A stretch of DNA of 64,000 nucleotides. Source: Pseudomonadota bacterium (lineage in GTDB: Bacteria; Desulfobacterota; Desulfovibrionia; Desulfovibrionales; Desulfovibrionaceae). Every line of letters begins with the position of its first letter. The stretch's first letter is position 1. Under the pieces are notes generated by a model. That model was not told the DNA's origin. It saw only the letters and a program-made list of their open reading frames with translations, and did no database searches. Below, one piece after another: positions 1-8,282 of the stretch. The position numbers and the translations under genes were made by a program. Location: NCBI GenBank assembly GCA_023419375.1, contig JAEZYD010000056.1, positions 1-64,000 of the forward strand. Direction: 5' to 3'.

Positions 1-1
1 A

Positions 2-36
2 GAAAAGGGAACTCATGTTTCCATGAATTCCCTTTA
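2..36 (-). terminator. Terminator downstream of tRNA-Pro
   Basis: Inverted repeat AAAGGGAA (4-11) / TTCCCTTT (28-35) with an inner CATG/CATG stem. Read on the minus strand it ends in CCCTTTTCT just after the tRNA 3' end, as expected for a rho-independent terminator. Confidence 0.65.
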
Positions 37-42
37 AATCTC

Positions 43-119
43 TGGTCGGGATGAAAGGATTTGAACCTTCGACCCCTTGAACCCCATTCAAGTGCGCTCC
101 CAGGCTGCGCTACATCCCG
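43..119 (-). tRNA. tRNA-Pro (anticodon GGG)
   Basis: On the minus strand the acceptor arm CGGGATG (119-113) pairs with CATCCCG (53-47), followed by discriminator A and an encoded CCA (45-43). The anticodon arm is CTTGA / TCAAG around a 7-base loop ATGGGGT, giving anticodon GGG. The T-arm carries the usual GGTTCAAATCC. The gene is complete and lies alone, followed by its own terminator. Confidence 0.95.
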
Positions 120-388
120 ACGCGAAAGGTGTATCTACGCGGAACCGCCGGGTCTGTCAACTTATATAATCATTCCAAGAATTTTCCTTTGAGCGCGGCG
201 CCGAGCACCGCAAATTCACGGGCAGAAGGCCATAATTTCCCAATGTTGGGCCACCTTGCTCAAGGCTCTTTCCATACATTCGGTGCGCTTCAGCCGCAGA
301 GCAAGCATATCCGTAACGGGGATTACGACCTAGCACGAATTACGCCTTTGCCACTCCAAAACTGGCCAACTCAATACTCAGATAAACT

Positions 389-676
389 TCAATTTTTCTG
401 CTTTTGCTTAGCTTCTTCTGCCCAACGCTGCATCCTTTCATCACTCTCTCTTCTATTGCGTTGTATATCTTCTTCAAACTTCCGTTGTTGATCTCGTACC
501 CAATTGTCTTGCTCGTTTCTTGTTTTATCCATTGATCTTTCAAAGTCTGTTTTTTCAGAATCCGGTTTTTGTGTCCCCGGTCTTCCGGTCGCAAGGCATG
601 CAATATCAATAATCAACCCGCAGCCGGATATGAACAAAAACAGAATCAAAAATGCGCTGTTCTGTATGAATTTCAA
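389..676 (-). CDS. Small hypothetical lipoprotein
   Basis: A 95-residue protein that I do not recognise as a named family. It begins with a lysine and a hydrophobic stretch ending in a lipobox (ISGC, Cys about residue 19), so it is probably a lipid-anchored envelope protein. The mature part is very polar and rich in Gln, Glu, Arg and Lys; it looks like one long helix or coiled coil. The start codon is TTG, preceded on the minus strand by GGGGGAA at ribosome-binding distance. Another reading frame overlaps it but lacks a signal peptide and ribosome site. Function unknown. Confidence 0.6.
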   Translation of the reverse strand: MKFIQNSAFLILFLFISGCGLIIDIACLATGRPGTQKPDSEKTDFERSMDKTRNEQDNWVRDQQRKFEEDIQRNRRESDERMQRWAEEAKQKQKN

Positions 677-827
677 GCAATTCCCCCGGTCAAACTATCA
701 ATAAATAAACTAGTAAATAATTTTTAAATAGGAATCTACCAACTAAGTTACTAGCTATTATGTCTTGCATTGCTCCTCACACTGCGCAATCTTAGCAATG
801 TCGCCACACCCAGACAGAGTTAATGCC

Positions 828-1190
828 ATGAACATTATTTTGCGCCGCGTATACGCACACGATGCCGAGCCAGCAGGAATACGGGTTCTTGTGGACAGGC
901 TGTGGCCCAGAGGGATTTCCAAAAGCGCCGCCCCGTGGGATGTGTGGCTTAAGGATATCGCCCCGTCAGACAACCTGCGCAAGTGGTTCGCCCACGATGA
1001 ACCCAAATGGCCAGAATTCAAGGAGCGCTATTTCGCCGAGCTTGACGCTGCTCCGGATGTGGTTGGACAGATGCTGACCATTCTCCGTCAGAATCAGAAC
1101 GTGATACTGCTCTACGCCGCTAAAGCTACAGAAATGAACAATGCTGTGGCATTAAAAGAATATATTGAAGGGATGACGCTCCAGAATTAA
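828..1190 (+). CDS. DUF488 family protein
   Basis: A 120-residue cytoplasmic protein. The N-terminal signature RRVYAHDAEPAGIRVLVDRLWPRG is typical of DUF488, with a downstream tryptophan-rich stretch and a Rossmann-like hydrophobic strand near the C-terminus (VILLYAAK). The biochemical role of the family is not settled. The ATG at 828 is preferred over an upstream one at 765 because the family begins close to this Met. No operon partner: it stands alone between the lipoprotein gene and the leader of the corrinoid operon. Confidence 0.75.
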   Translation: MNIILRRVYAHDAEPAGIRVLVDRLWPRGISKSAAPWDVWLKDIAPSDNLRKWFAHDEPKWPEFKERYFAELDAAPDVVGQMLTILRQNQNVILLYAAKATEMNNAVALKEYIEGMTLQN

Positions 1191-1390
1191 CCGCATTAAG
1201 GAGTTGCTTTTAGGAGTGCGGCGCTCTGGTTGTCGTCAGCAAAGGCAATTCTGTTGGGGTATATCCGACAACTGGACAAGCCCGGCATTTCATGGCAATT
1301 TTTATAAATTAGGTAGTGCACTAGCCATTTACGGCCGACACCCGAGTTTTAGAGCAACCATTTGCATTTTAATCACTTAGCTTACTGCTC

Positions 1391-1617
1391 TCCTGACTTG
1401 CCCATCAGGATGAGGCTATGAAAGCCTCGCTTCTTCCAGGTTGGAAGAATCACCTCGCGGCAAGAGCCTCACGCCAGTTCAGGCGGTTGCGCCGACTTCA
1501 AATAGTCGGCTCTCAATTACTGCCCTCAATTTCTGAATTAAACACTGCCTCGCGCACCCAAGGCGCAACGCTTTTTTGCGCGCTTTTTCCGCCCACCCAT
1601 TCGGCTGACTGCCGAAT
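1391..1617 (+). promoter_or_regulatory. Hairpin-rich leader of the corrinoid/ABC operon
   Basis: This stretch holds at least six inverted repeats in tandem: TCCTGA/TCAGGA (1391-1410), GAGGCT/AGCCTC (1412-1428), TTCTTCCA/TGGAAGAA (1431-1449), CGCC/GGCG (1472-1485), GCCGACT/AGTCGGC (1491-1510) and ATTCGGC/GCCGAAT (1599-1617). AGCCTC recurs at 1465-1470, so GAGGCT has two alternative partners. I recognise no known riboswitch consensus (no B12 box, no SAM-I core). A short ORF here looks like chance. The arrangement suggests a cis-acting structured RNA. Confidence 0.5.
1563..1588 (+). terminator. Candidate attenuator hairpin in the leader
   Basis: GCGCAA (1563-1568) pairs with TTGCGC (1576-1581), followed by GC and five T residues (1584-1588). 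It sits about 125 bases before the first gene, so it could act as a conditional terminator for the operon. The stem is short and part of the U-rich stretch is in the loop. Confidence 0.4.
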
Positions 1618-1713
1618 TCTCCTGTTGCGTACACATCCCGCTGTGCCGTCTATGCCTGCGCCTTTTGCGCCGGGGGCATCAATGGCATGGATAACCAGTA
1701 AAAGGAGTATTAG

Positions 1714-2763
1714 ATGCGCGTAGCTTACAGAGTTTTTATTGCAGCAATCATTTCAGTCTTTTCGATTGCAATGCTTGCAGGAACAACAGAAGCCGCTGAA
1801 AAACTTAAAATCAGGCTGGCAGCACAGGCTACATCCGGCCAGGTTTTTCAATATATGGCCAAGCACAAAGGCTATCTTGATGAAGAAGCCATAGATATCG
1901 AAATGATCTACATCAACAACGGTACGGATGCCTTCTCTGCCCTCAGCTCCGGCAAGGTTGATGTTCTTTCCACCTACGGCACCGGCGGCCCCCTCATTCA
2001 GATCGCCAACGGGCAAAAGTTCACCATTTTCGGCGGCTACATGATTATTGGCGCAACACCCGTGTTTGCCCGCCCGGAAACGGAATACAAGGGCATTGAA
2101 TCGCTCATTGGCAAAAAGATCGCCATCATGCGCGGCGGCACGCCCGATATCGTGCTGAAGGGCATCCTCCACGAGGCCGGATACGACATCAACAAAGACG
2201 TGACCTTTGTTGAGATCAAAAGAAACCAGGATGTCATGGAAGCCGTGCGCAGCGGCCAGTGCGATTTTGGCTCTGTTTCCACAGGCTTTGAACCCCAGAT
2301 CAAAGAATCCGGCATGAAGATTGTGATGTGGCCTGACGAACTCTGGCCCAACCACTCCTGCTGCCGCATGCTCTCCCGCACCGAATGGCAGGCAAACAAT
2401 GCGGAAGCGCTTAAGAGGCTCTTTCGCGCCTACTTGCGCGCAGAGCGCGACATGCAGCAGCCCGAAGGGATGGACACAGTTGTGAAGCTGACCATGAAGG
2501 AACTGGACATGCCGGAAGCTCTGGTAAGGAGCTTTGTGCAAAGCCCCCACCTGATCTACGAAACCGACCCCTACAAGAACAAGGTGGTCACCATGTGGGA
2601 AAGAATGCAGGGCTTCGGCTACATCAAGGACAAGTCAATCAATATTGAAGATCACCTGAACACTTCGATCTACAAGTCTGCTCTTGATTCCCTGCTTGCG
2701 GAAAACCCCGACGATGCTTTTTACAAAAGCAAGATGGAAATGTTCCATACGTATAATATGTAG
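1714..2763 (+). CDS. ABC transporter substrate-binding protein, NMT1/TauA-like
   Basis: A 349-residue periplasmic solute-binding protein. Residues 1-28 form a Sec signal peptide (basic start, hydrophobic core, cleavage near TEAAE). The rest has the two-lobe pattern of the NMT1/THI5-like NitT/TauT family: a strand followed by GTDAFSALSSGKVDV, then a region describing opening of the second lobe (GKKIAIMRGGTPD). The family binds nitrate, sulfonates, or pyrimidine and thiamine precursors; the ligand here cannot be read from sequence. The start is backed by AAAGGAG eight bases upstream. It is the first gene after the structured leader, and the matching permease and ATPase lie downstream in the same operon with corrinoid methyltransferase genes. 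Confidence 0.85.
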   Translation: MRVAYRVFIAAIISVFSIAMLAGTTEAAEKLKIRLAAQATSGQVFQYMAKHKGYLDEEAIDIEMIYINNGTDAFSALSSGKVDVLSTYGTGGPLIQIANGQKFTIFGGYMIIGATPVFARPETEYKGIESLIGKKIAIMRGGTPDIVLKGILHEAGYDINKDVTFVEIKRNQDVMEAVRSGQCDFGSVSTGFEPQIKESGMKIVMWPDELWPNHSCCRMLSRTEWQANNAEALKRLFRAYLRAERDMQQPEGMDTVVKLTMKELDMPEALVRSFVQSPHLIYETDPYKNKVVTMWERMQGFGYIKDKSINIEDHLNTSIYKSALDSLLAENPDDAFYKSKMEMFHTYNM

Positions 2764-2850
2764 AAAATTTTGTCCCTGCCTTGCATTGCAACGTGCAAGG
2801 CAGGGAGATTCTCCATTCACAGCAGCAAAACAGGCAGCTTTGAGGTTAAC

Positions 2851-3609
2851 GTGAAATCAGGGTTTATGAACAACATTGGCGCGCTTGCAATCGGTATTTT
2901 CTTTATTGCGGCATACTGGCTGCTGACTGATGTGTTTGGCGTGCTGGATCCTTTTCTTTTTACGGGTCTGCACAAGATCATTCCGGCCTTCACGCAGCAT
3001 TTTGGCAAGCTGATGGAAGGCCTCTGGAGTTCCCTGCTGCTGCTTGTGCCTGCGTATTTTCTTGCTGTGGTTTGCGGCATCGGGCTTGGCGTGGTTATCG
3101 GGCTTATGCCGACCCTGCGCAAAAACCTCACGCCCCACATCAACGGGCTGAGCGCCATCCCCGTTACGCTTATCACGCCATTTGCCATCCATATTTTCAC
3201 ATCATTTTATAGTGCTTCGGTTTTTATCATTTTTTTGGGGGCGTTCTGGCCCATCCTCGGCACCACAGTTTCCGGCGTGGTCACTATCGACAAGCGCTAC
3301 CTCGAAAACGCGGCAACGCTTGAAATTACCGGCTTCGAAAAGATGTTCCGAATCATCCTCCCGGCTGCCGCGCCCACCATATTTGCCGGGTGTTCCATTG
3401 CCCTCAAGTTTTCCTTCATTCTGCTGACAGTGTCCGAAATGTTCGGCGCTACGTCCGGCATGGGTTATTTTGTGCAGTATTACTCTGACTTTGCCCGTTT
3501 TGACATGGTGATCGCCGGGTTCATCTTTATGGCTGTCATCCTGGTAGCCATCATGTGGATTTTTGACCTTATCAAAAACAGGGCGCTGGCCTGGACGCTC
3601 AATAACTGA
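2851..3609 (+). CDS. ABC transporter permease, NitT/TauT type
   Basis: A 252-residue inner-membrane permease of the BPD_transp_1 (TauC/SsuC) class with about six hydrophobic segments. The cytoplasmic EAA loop is visible as the ENAATLEITGFEKMF region ending in ILPAAAP, the contact for the ATPase. An open frame extends upstream to a TTG at 2770, but the GTG at 2851 has GAGG six bases before it and gives a normal N-terminus (VKSGFMNN), so I use that. It follows the binding-protein gene by 87 bases and precedes a methyltransferase gene by 65. Confidence 0.85.
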   Translation: MKSGFMNNIGALAIGIFFIAAYWLLTDVFGVLDPFLFTGLHKIIPAFTQHFGKLMEGLWSSLLLLVPAYFLAVVCGIGLGVVIGLMPTLRKNLTPHINGLSAIPVTLITPFAIHIFTSFYSASVFIIFLGAFWPILGTTVSGVVTIDKRYLENAATLEITGFEKMFRIILPAAAPTIFAGCSIALKFSFILLTVSEMFGATSGMGYFVQYYSDFARFDMVIAGFIFMAVILVAIMWIFDLIKNRALAWTLNN

Positions 3610-3674
3610 TGCCGCTGCCGTGCAACTGCCCCCAGCGGCCGCTTTATACAATATTACGATGAGGAATGAACAGT

Positions 3675-4772
3675 ATGGATACAATGACCCCACTTGAGAG
3701 GGCGGCGGCAATTGCGCAGGGCAAACCGGCAGACAGGCTGCCCTGCAACCCCAATGTGGCCAACGGCGCCGCCAGGGTGTTTGGCTGCAAAATATCCCAG
3801 TTCAACACTGATCCAAAAGTTCTTGCGCAGGCGCAGATAGCCACATACAGGCGCTTTGGCTACGACGGCGTGCGCGTGTTCACCGACCTTTTCACCTGGG
3901 CCGAAGCCATGGGGGCCACGGTCAACGCGCCGGAAGATCACACCGTTGACCTTGCCAAGCCCGCGGTCACGTCGCTTGCCGGCATTGATACGCTCCGGCC
4001 CGCCAATCCTTTCAAGGATGGCCGCCTGCCCATCCACTTGCAGGCCATGGATTACCTGACGGACGCCATTGGTTCCGAGGTGGGCTGCGCGGCGGGTATT
4101 GTGGGGCCGTTCACCAATGCTTTCTTCTTGTACGGGGTGGACGACACCTTGCGGCTCATTCGCAAAAATCCGCAGGCCATGCACAAGCTCTGCGACATAT
4201 CGCTTGAAACCTGCATAGCCTATGCGGATGCCGCCATCGACAAAGGCCTCTCGCCCACCATATCCGAGCCCATGTCTTCCTGCACGGTGGTAAGCCCAGC
4301 TTCCTTCAGAGAATTTTCTCTGCCGCCGCTGAAAAAGCTTGTGGATTTCATCAAAAGCCGGGGCAAAAATCCGGTCATCCACATCTGCGGCGAAACAAGG
4401 CACATCTGGAACGACATTGCCGACCTCGGCGTGGCGGGCTTCAGCGTGGATAACGTTGTGAACCTCAAGCAGTGCTGCGAAACCATCGGCCACAAAACAA
4501 AGGTTCTCGGGCATGTGGACCCTGCCAGCGTCATGTACGGCGGCACTCCGACCAGCGTGCGCCGCAAGACGCTGGAATGCATCCTCGATGCCCACGATTC
4601 GCCCAAGGGCTACGTTGTCATGTCCGGGTGCAGCCTGCCTGTGGAAACGCCGCTGTGCAACATTGACGCAATGATGCAGACCGTGCGCGAGGTCGGCTAT
4701 CCCGTAAATGCAGATAAGGTGAAAGAAATGCTGGAAAACACTCCTGACGATGCAGCAGAAGGCACGTCATAG
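3675..4772 (+). CDS. Corrinoid methyltransferase, UroD/MtaA family (copy 1)
   Basis: A 365-residue protein of the uroporphyrinogen-decarboxylase fold family that includes MtaA, MtbA, CmuA and MtvB. It keeps the zinc-site pattern of the methyltransferase branch: His236-x-Cys238 (VIHICGE) and a distal Cys319 (MSGCSLP); true haem-pathway UroD lacks this. Expected role: methyl transfer between a corrinoid protein and a substrate or acceptor. GAGGA (3661-3665) is nine bases before the ATG at 3675; an ATG at 3666 abuts it and is less likely. The gene lies between the permease and ATPase genes, which ties methyl transfer to import. Whether it handles the substrate or the acceptor (folate in this kind of organism) is unknown. 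Confidence 0.85.
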   Translation: MDTMTPLERAAAIAQGKPADRLPCNPNVANGAARVFGCKISQFNTDPKVLAQAQIATYRRFGYDGVRVFTDLFTWAEAMGATVNAPEDHTVDLAKPAVTSLAGIDTLRPANPFKDGRLPIHLQAMDYLTDAIGSEVGCAAGIVGPFTNAFFLYGVDDTLRLIRKNPQAMHKLCDISLETCIAYADAAIDKGLSPTISEPMSSCTVVSPASFREFSLPPLKKLVDFIKSRGKNPVIHICGETRHIWNDIADLGVAGFSVDNVVNLKQCCETIGHKTKVLGHVDPASVMYGGTPTSVRRKTLECILDAHDSPKGYVVMSGCSLPVETPLCNIDAMMQTVREVGYPVNADKVKEMLENTPDDAAEGTS

Positions 4773-4821
4773 CGGTCGATTTTTCAGACAATAGCAATGC
4801 GAGAGATGGAGTGTTTTATCA

Positions 4822-5622
4822 GTGCTGAACGTTACCCTGGATAATGTGACTTTTTCGTATGACAGCAAGCTGGTGCTCGGCGGCGTGAACCTTGATGCGG
4901 AAGCCGGGTCATTTGTCTGCCTTCTGGGGCAGTCCGGCTGCGGCAAAAGTACCTTGCTGCGCCTGCTGGCTGGGCTGGAAAAGCCCGACTCTGGCCGTAT
5001 TCTGGTTGACGGTGCCCCCGTAACCAAACCCGGCCTTGAACGCGGCATGGTGTTTCAGGATCACGGGCTTTTCCCCTGGATGACCGCAGGCGAAAACATA
5101 GACATAGCGCTCAAGCAGCGGTTCCCCAGCATGTCGGCGGCGGAGCGCCGCCAAAAGGCTATTGAACGCCTGCTGGAAGTGGAGCTGGACGCCTCCTGCT
5201 ACGACAAATTCCCCAAGGAACTCTCCGGCGGCATGTGCCAGCGGTGCGGCATTGCCCGGGCGTTCAGCATTGACCCGCCCATTCTGCTCATGGACGAACC
5301 CTTTGGCGCGCTGGATGCCGTAACCCGCGCCCGATTGCAGGACATGGTGCTGCACCTGTGGCGCAAAAGGGAACAGCAACGCAAAACCATCTTTTTTGTC
5401 ACCCATGATGTGGACGAGGCCCTGCTGCTCTCCACAGATATCTACGTGCTCGGGCAGTCGCCCAGCACCGTGATCTACAAACATTCGTGCGACAGAAACA
5501 GAAATGTGGATCGGCAGAAGATGTTCAGCGATCCCGGCACCATTGATCTGCGCAACAAGTTGATCGGCATTATCAATGACGAAATAGCCAGGCTCAAATC
5601 CTCAACTGACGGAGAAGAATGA
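4822..5622 (+). CDS. ABC transporter ATP-binding protein, TauB/SsuB type
   Basis: A 266-residue ATPase that should pair with the permease above. Walker A is GQSGCGKST (36-44), Walker B ILLMDEP (154-160) and the switch histidine is His195 (VTHDVDE). The signature region reads LSGGMCQRCG (134-143), where the family usually has LSGGMRQRVA, so two cysteines occupy normally non-cysteine positions. The start is GTG with GGAG ten bases upstream. Its stop overlaps the ATG of the corrinoid protein gene (ATGA-type overlap), which indicates translational coupling of transporter and methyl-transfer genes. Confidence 0.88.
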   Translation: MLNVTLDNVTFSYDSKLVLGGVNLDAEAGSFVCLLGQSGCGKSTLLRLLAGLEKPDSGRILVDGAPVTKPGLERGMVFQDHGLFPWMTAGENIDIALKQRFPSMSAAERRQKAIERLLEVELDASCYDKFPKELSGGMCQRCGIARAFSIDPPILLMDEPFGALDAVTRARLQDMVLHLWRKREQQRKTIFFVTHDVDEALLLSTDIYVLGQSPSTVIYKHSCDRNRNVDRQKMFSDPGTIDLRNKLIGIINDEIARLKSSTDGEE

Positions 5623-6284
5623 TGACTCCCACCGATGCATCCATTCTGGAAGACCTTGCCAAAAGCGTGCTCGATATGGACGAAGACCTTGCCAGAGATT
5701 CCGCGCAAAAAGCGCTGGAAATGAAGATCAACCCCCGCACCGCCATATCTGACGGGCTTTGCAAAGGCATGGAAGCCGCAGGCGTGAAGTATGAGGAAGA
5801 AGAATACTTTGTGCCGGAACTGCTGCTGTGCTCCGATGCCATGTACGCGGGGCTGGATATCCTCAACCCGCACATGCCCAGAGACGAACACCGGCGCGGC
5901 TGCGGCGTTATCGGCGTTGTGGAGGGCGATACGCACGATATCGGCAAAAATCTGGTGAAGCTGTTTATGGAAACGCACGGCTTTGACATGATTGATCTGG
6001 GGCGCGATGTTCCCATCGAAAAATTTGTGGAAACCGTGAAGAACAACGATGTTCAGGTCGTCTGCATGTCCACGCTGATGACAACCACCATGCCCGGCAT
6101 GAAGCGGGTTATTGAGCGCCTCAAAGAAGAAGGCCTGCGCGACAAGGTCAAGGTACTCATTGGCGGCGCGCCCATTTCGCATGCCTTTGCCGCCAAGATC
6201 GGCGCAGATGCCTACTGCACTACGGCAACGGAAGCCCCGGTAACGGCCAGCACCCTGCTGGGCGAGCAAGCGGCAGCTGTGTAG
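5619..6284 (+). CDS. Corrinoid (B12-binding) methyl-carrier protein
   Basis: A 221-residue protein of the MtaC/MtbC/methionine-synthase-like corrinoid family. The N-terminal 90 residues form the helical cap domain (MEAAGVKYEEEEYFVPELL). The Rossmann B12 domain follows with the base-off/His-on motif DTHDIG; His106 should ligate cobalt. A later SxL stretch (CMSTLMTTTMP) and GGAPIS match the remaining cobalamin contacts. Two start codons are adjacent (5619 and 5622), with GGAG at 5611. The gene follows the ATPase with overlap and precedes a methyltransferase gene by eight bases. It should accept a methyl group from the substrate and pass it to a second methyltransferase. Confidence 0.93.
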   Translation: MMTPTDASILEDLAKSVLDMDEDLARDSAQKALEMKINPRTAISDGLCKGMEAAGVKYEEEEYFVPELLLCSDAMYAGLDILNPHMPRDEHRRGCGVIGVVEGDTHDIGKNLVKLFMETHGFDMIDLGRDVPIEKFVETVKNNDVQVVCMSTLMTTTMPGMKRVIERLKEEGLRDKVKVLIGGAPISHAFAAKIGADAYCTTATEAPVTASTLLGEQAAAV

Positions 6285-6292
6285 GGCGCGCC

Positions 6293-7252
6293 ATGACGCA
6301 GCAATCGGAACAAAGGCGGCCGGATCAGGCTCAAGCGGATCAGGCCCAATCTGCCGCAAATCTGGGGCCAGACGTTGCAGCAGGCAAGGGGTGCGGGCAT
6401 CAAGATGACGCCAGCCGTGTTCTGCGCATTGCTCAAAGGCTTGGGCTGCCCCTGCCTGCCGCCCACAGTGATCCCCATTCGCTTTGCCTCATGGCTGCTA
6501 TGCTGCGGCGTGAAAGTCAGGCGGATATGGCCTTTTTGCCTTTCTGCTGCACGGTAGAGGCAGAGGCCCTTGGCGCGCATATCAATCTGGGCACTGCCGA
6601 TAGCGGCCCACGGCCCGCAGGCTACGCCTATGACTCGCTTGCCGCGTTTATGGACGACAACCGACTTATGGATTTCAGCAGCGGACGCATTCATGCAATA
6701 CTTGAAGCCTGCCATATGCTGAAAAATCAGGATGAAATGGTTGCTGTTGAAATCAGCGGGCCAGTGAGCATTTTGTCCTCTCTGGTTGATTTTGCGGCGC
6801 TCTTTAAATGCTGGCGCAAGGATGCAGCGCTGACAACGCAGGCTTTTCTGCACATTGGCGGTCAACTTGAGCGCTACGCCAGGGAGCTGTGCACTGCCGG
6901 GGTTGATCTGATCAGTTTTGCTGATCCTGCGGCAGCCCCGCATATCATCGGGCCGCGCTTCTCTTCCATGCTGGCAACCTCCTTTCTTGCGCCATTTCTT
7001 GAAAAATTGGCGGCATCCTTGCCCGATACGGCTCTGCACCTTTGCCCGCACAGCGCCTCCAGCCTGGTCAACGCCCAGCTTGCGGCATGGGGGGAAATCC
7101 CGGTCAGCGGTCACGCCACCTATCAGCAGGCCAGCCTTGCGCTTGCCAAGGGCGGCCGCATATTTGGCAAGCGCTGCATCAAGCGGGCAAGCCCGCTGTC
7201 CGACCATGGCATGCTCCCCTATCTGCAACTGCAAAAGCCACAAGAAGCCTAG
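6293..7252 (+). CDS. Divergent UroD/MtaA-family protein (copy 2)
   Basis: A 319-residue relative of the next gene: PAAHSDP, PFC-TVE-EA-GA and the following glycine-rich segment line up in order. The first 45 residues differ completely (rich in Gln, Ala, Asp) and replace the substrate-facing RPPCICPGG segment of the partner. A His-x-Cys is kept (LHLCPHSAS), but the distal Cys motif is altered (GKRCIKRASPL). It looks like a tandem duplicate that has drifted and may bind the corrinoid protein or substrate without full catalysis, or act on another substrate. It lies eight bases after the corrinoid protein gene; its ribosome site is weak, so coupling is likely. Confidence 0.75.
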   Translation: MTQQSEQRRPDQAQADQAQSAANLGPDVAAGKGCGHQDDASRVLRIAQRLGLPLPAAHSDPHSLCLMAAMLRRESQADMAFLPFCCTVEAEALGAHINLGTADSGPRPAGYAYDSLAAFMDDNRLMDFSSGRIHAILEACHMLKNQDEMVAVEISGPVSILSSLVDFAALFKCWRKDAALTTQAFLHIGGQLERYARELCTAGVDLISFADPAAAPHIIGPRFSSMLATSFLAPFLEKLAASLPDTALHLCPHSASSLVNAQLAAWGEIPVSGHATYQQASLALAKGGRIFGKRCIKRASPLSDHGMLPYLQLQKPQEA

Positions 7253-7256
7253 CACA

Positions 7257-8282
7257 ATGACAGAAAAAGAACGCCTCATGGCCGCTCTGCGCGGGCTGCC
7301 CACAGATCGCCCTCCCTGCATTTGCCCCGGCGGCATGATGAACATGATCACCAGCGAGCTGATGGACACCACCAATGCCCCGTGGCCTGCCGCGCACTCC
7401 GACCCGCGGCTCATGGCCGAACTGGCGGAAGCGTCCGTTACGGCGCAGTGCTTTGAAAATTACGGCCTGCCCTTTTGCATGACTGTGGAGGTGGAGGCAA
7501 TGGGCGCGCAGGTGGACATGGGCACCCATGACCGGGAACCGCATGTGACGGGCTATGCCATTGATTCTGTCAAACAATGGCGCGAGGTAACCCCCCTGAA
7601 TGCGGAGAAAGGCCGGGCCGCAACCGTGCTTGAGGCTATCCGCCTGCTCAAAAAAAAGGATGCGAACATCCCCATTGTCGGCAACCTTACCGGGCCCATC
7701 AGCGTTGCCACATCGCTTATGGAGCCATCGACATTTTATAAGGAACTCAGAAAAAACAGGGATGACGCCAAGGCTTTTGTATCCTTTATTGCCGGGCAGT
7801 TGCTGCATTTTGGCCTGTTGCAGATGGAGGCCGGGGCTGACGTCATCACCATTTCAGATCCCAGCGCCAGTGGGGAAATTCTCGGCCCTGTCCTGTTTGC
7901 CGAATATGTTGTTCCGGCGTTGGCGGAAATCTGCACGGGCCTCAAGGCGCGTTTTCCTGAAGCTGGTGTTATTGTGCATATCTGCGGCCAGATGCGCCCG
8001 GTTTTTGATGCAATGGCCCAGGTGCCCGCCGAGGCTGTGAGCTTTGACGCTGTGGTTAACCTTTCCACAGCGAAAGAAAAACTCCTGGGCAAGCGCATTA
8101 TGGGTAATGTCAGCACGTTTGCGCTGGAGCTTGCCAATCCTGCAAAAATTGCCGTTCTCACCAAAAAATGCATGGAAACGGCGCACATCATTTCCCCGGC
8201 CTGCGGCATGGGCACTGGGTCGCCGCTTGGCAATGTGCGCGCCATCTTGGCCACGGTAAAGGCGAGTGGCAGTCATGCCTGA
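7257..8282 (+). CDS. Corrinoid methyltransferase, UroD/MtaA family (copy 3)
   Basis: A 341-residue member of the MtaA/CmuA branch. It has the N-terminal TDRPP-CPGGMMN segment, the family stretch PFCMTVEVEAMGA, and the zinc-type residues His-x-Cys (VHICGQ) and a distal Cys (SPACGMGTGSP). Together with copy 1 it could supply the two half-reactions expected of a corrinoid demethylase: substrate to corrinoid, then corrinoid to acceptor. The ATG at 7257 is four bases after the previous stop. A longer open frame upstream runs through the neighbouring gene and is not real. Its end overlaps the activase gene by eight bases. Confidence 0.85.
   Translation: MTEKERLMAALRGLPTDRPPCICPGGMMNMITSELMDTTNAPWPAAHSDPRLMAELAEASVTAQCFENYGLPFCMTVEVEAMGAQVDMGTHDREPHVTGYAIDSVKQWREVTPLNAEKGRAATVLEAIRLLKKKDANIPIVGNLTGPISVATSLMEPSTFYKELRKNRDDAKAFVSFIAGQLLHFGLLQMEAGADVITISDPSASGEILGPVLFAEYVVPALAEICTGLKARFPEAGVIVHICGQMRPVFDAMAQVPAEAVSFDAVVNLSTAKEKLLGKRIMGNVSTFALELANPAKIAVLTKKCMETAHIISPACGMGTGSPLGNVRAILATVKASGSHA

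Noticed and set aside
1381..1713. Cobalamin riboswitch before the corrinoid operon
   Set aside because: It would make biological sense, but the conserved B12-box core was not found, so the leader is left as an unclassified structure.
1418..1723. Open frame of about 100 codons upstream of the binding-protein gene
   Set aside because: It overlaps the hairpins of the leader and the start of the real gene, has no ribosome site, and its residues resemble translated structure repeats rather than a protein family.
6918..7256. Upstream extension of the third methyltransferase frame
   Set aside because: It lies entirely inside the preceding gene in another frame, and MtaA-family proteins start near the ATG at 7257.
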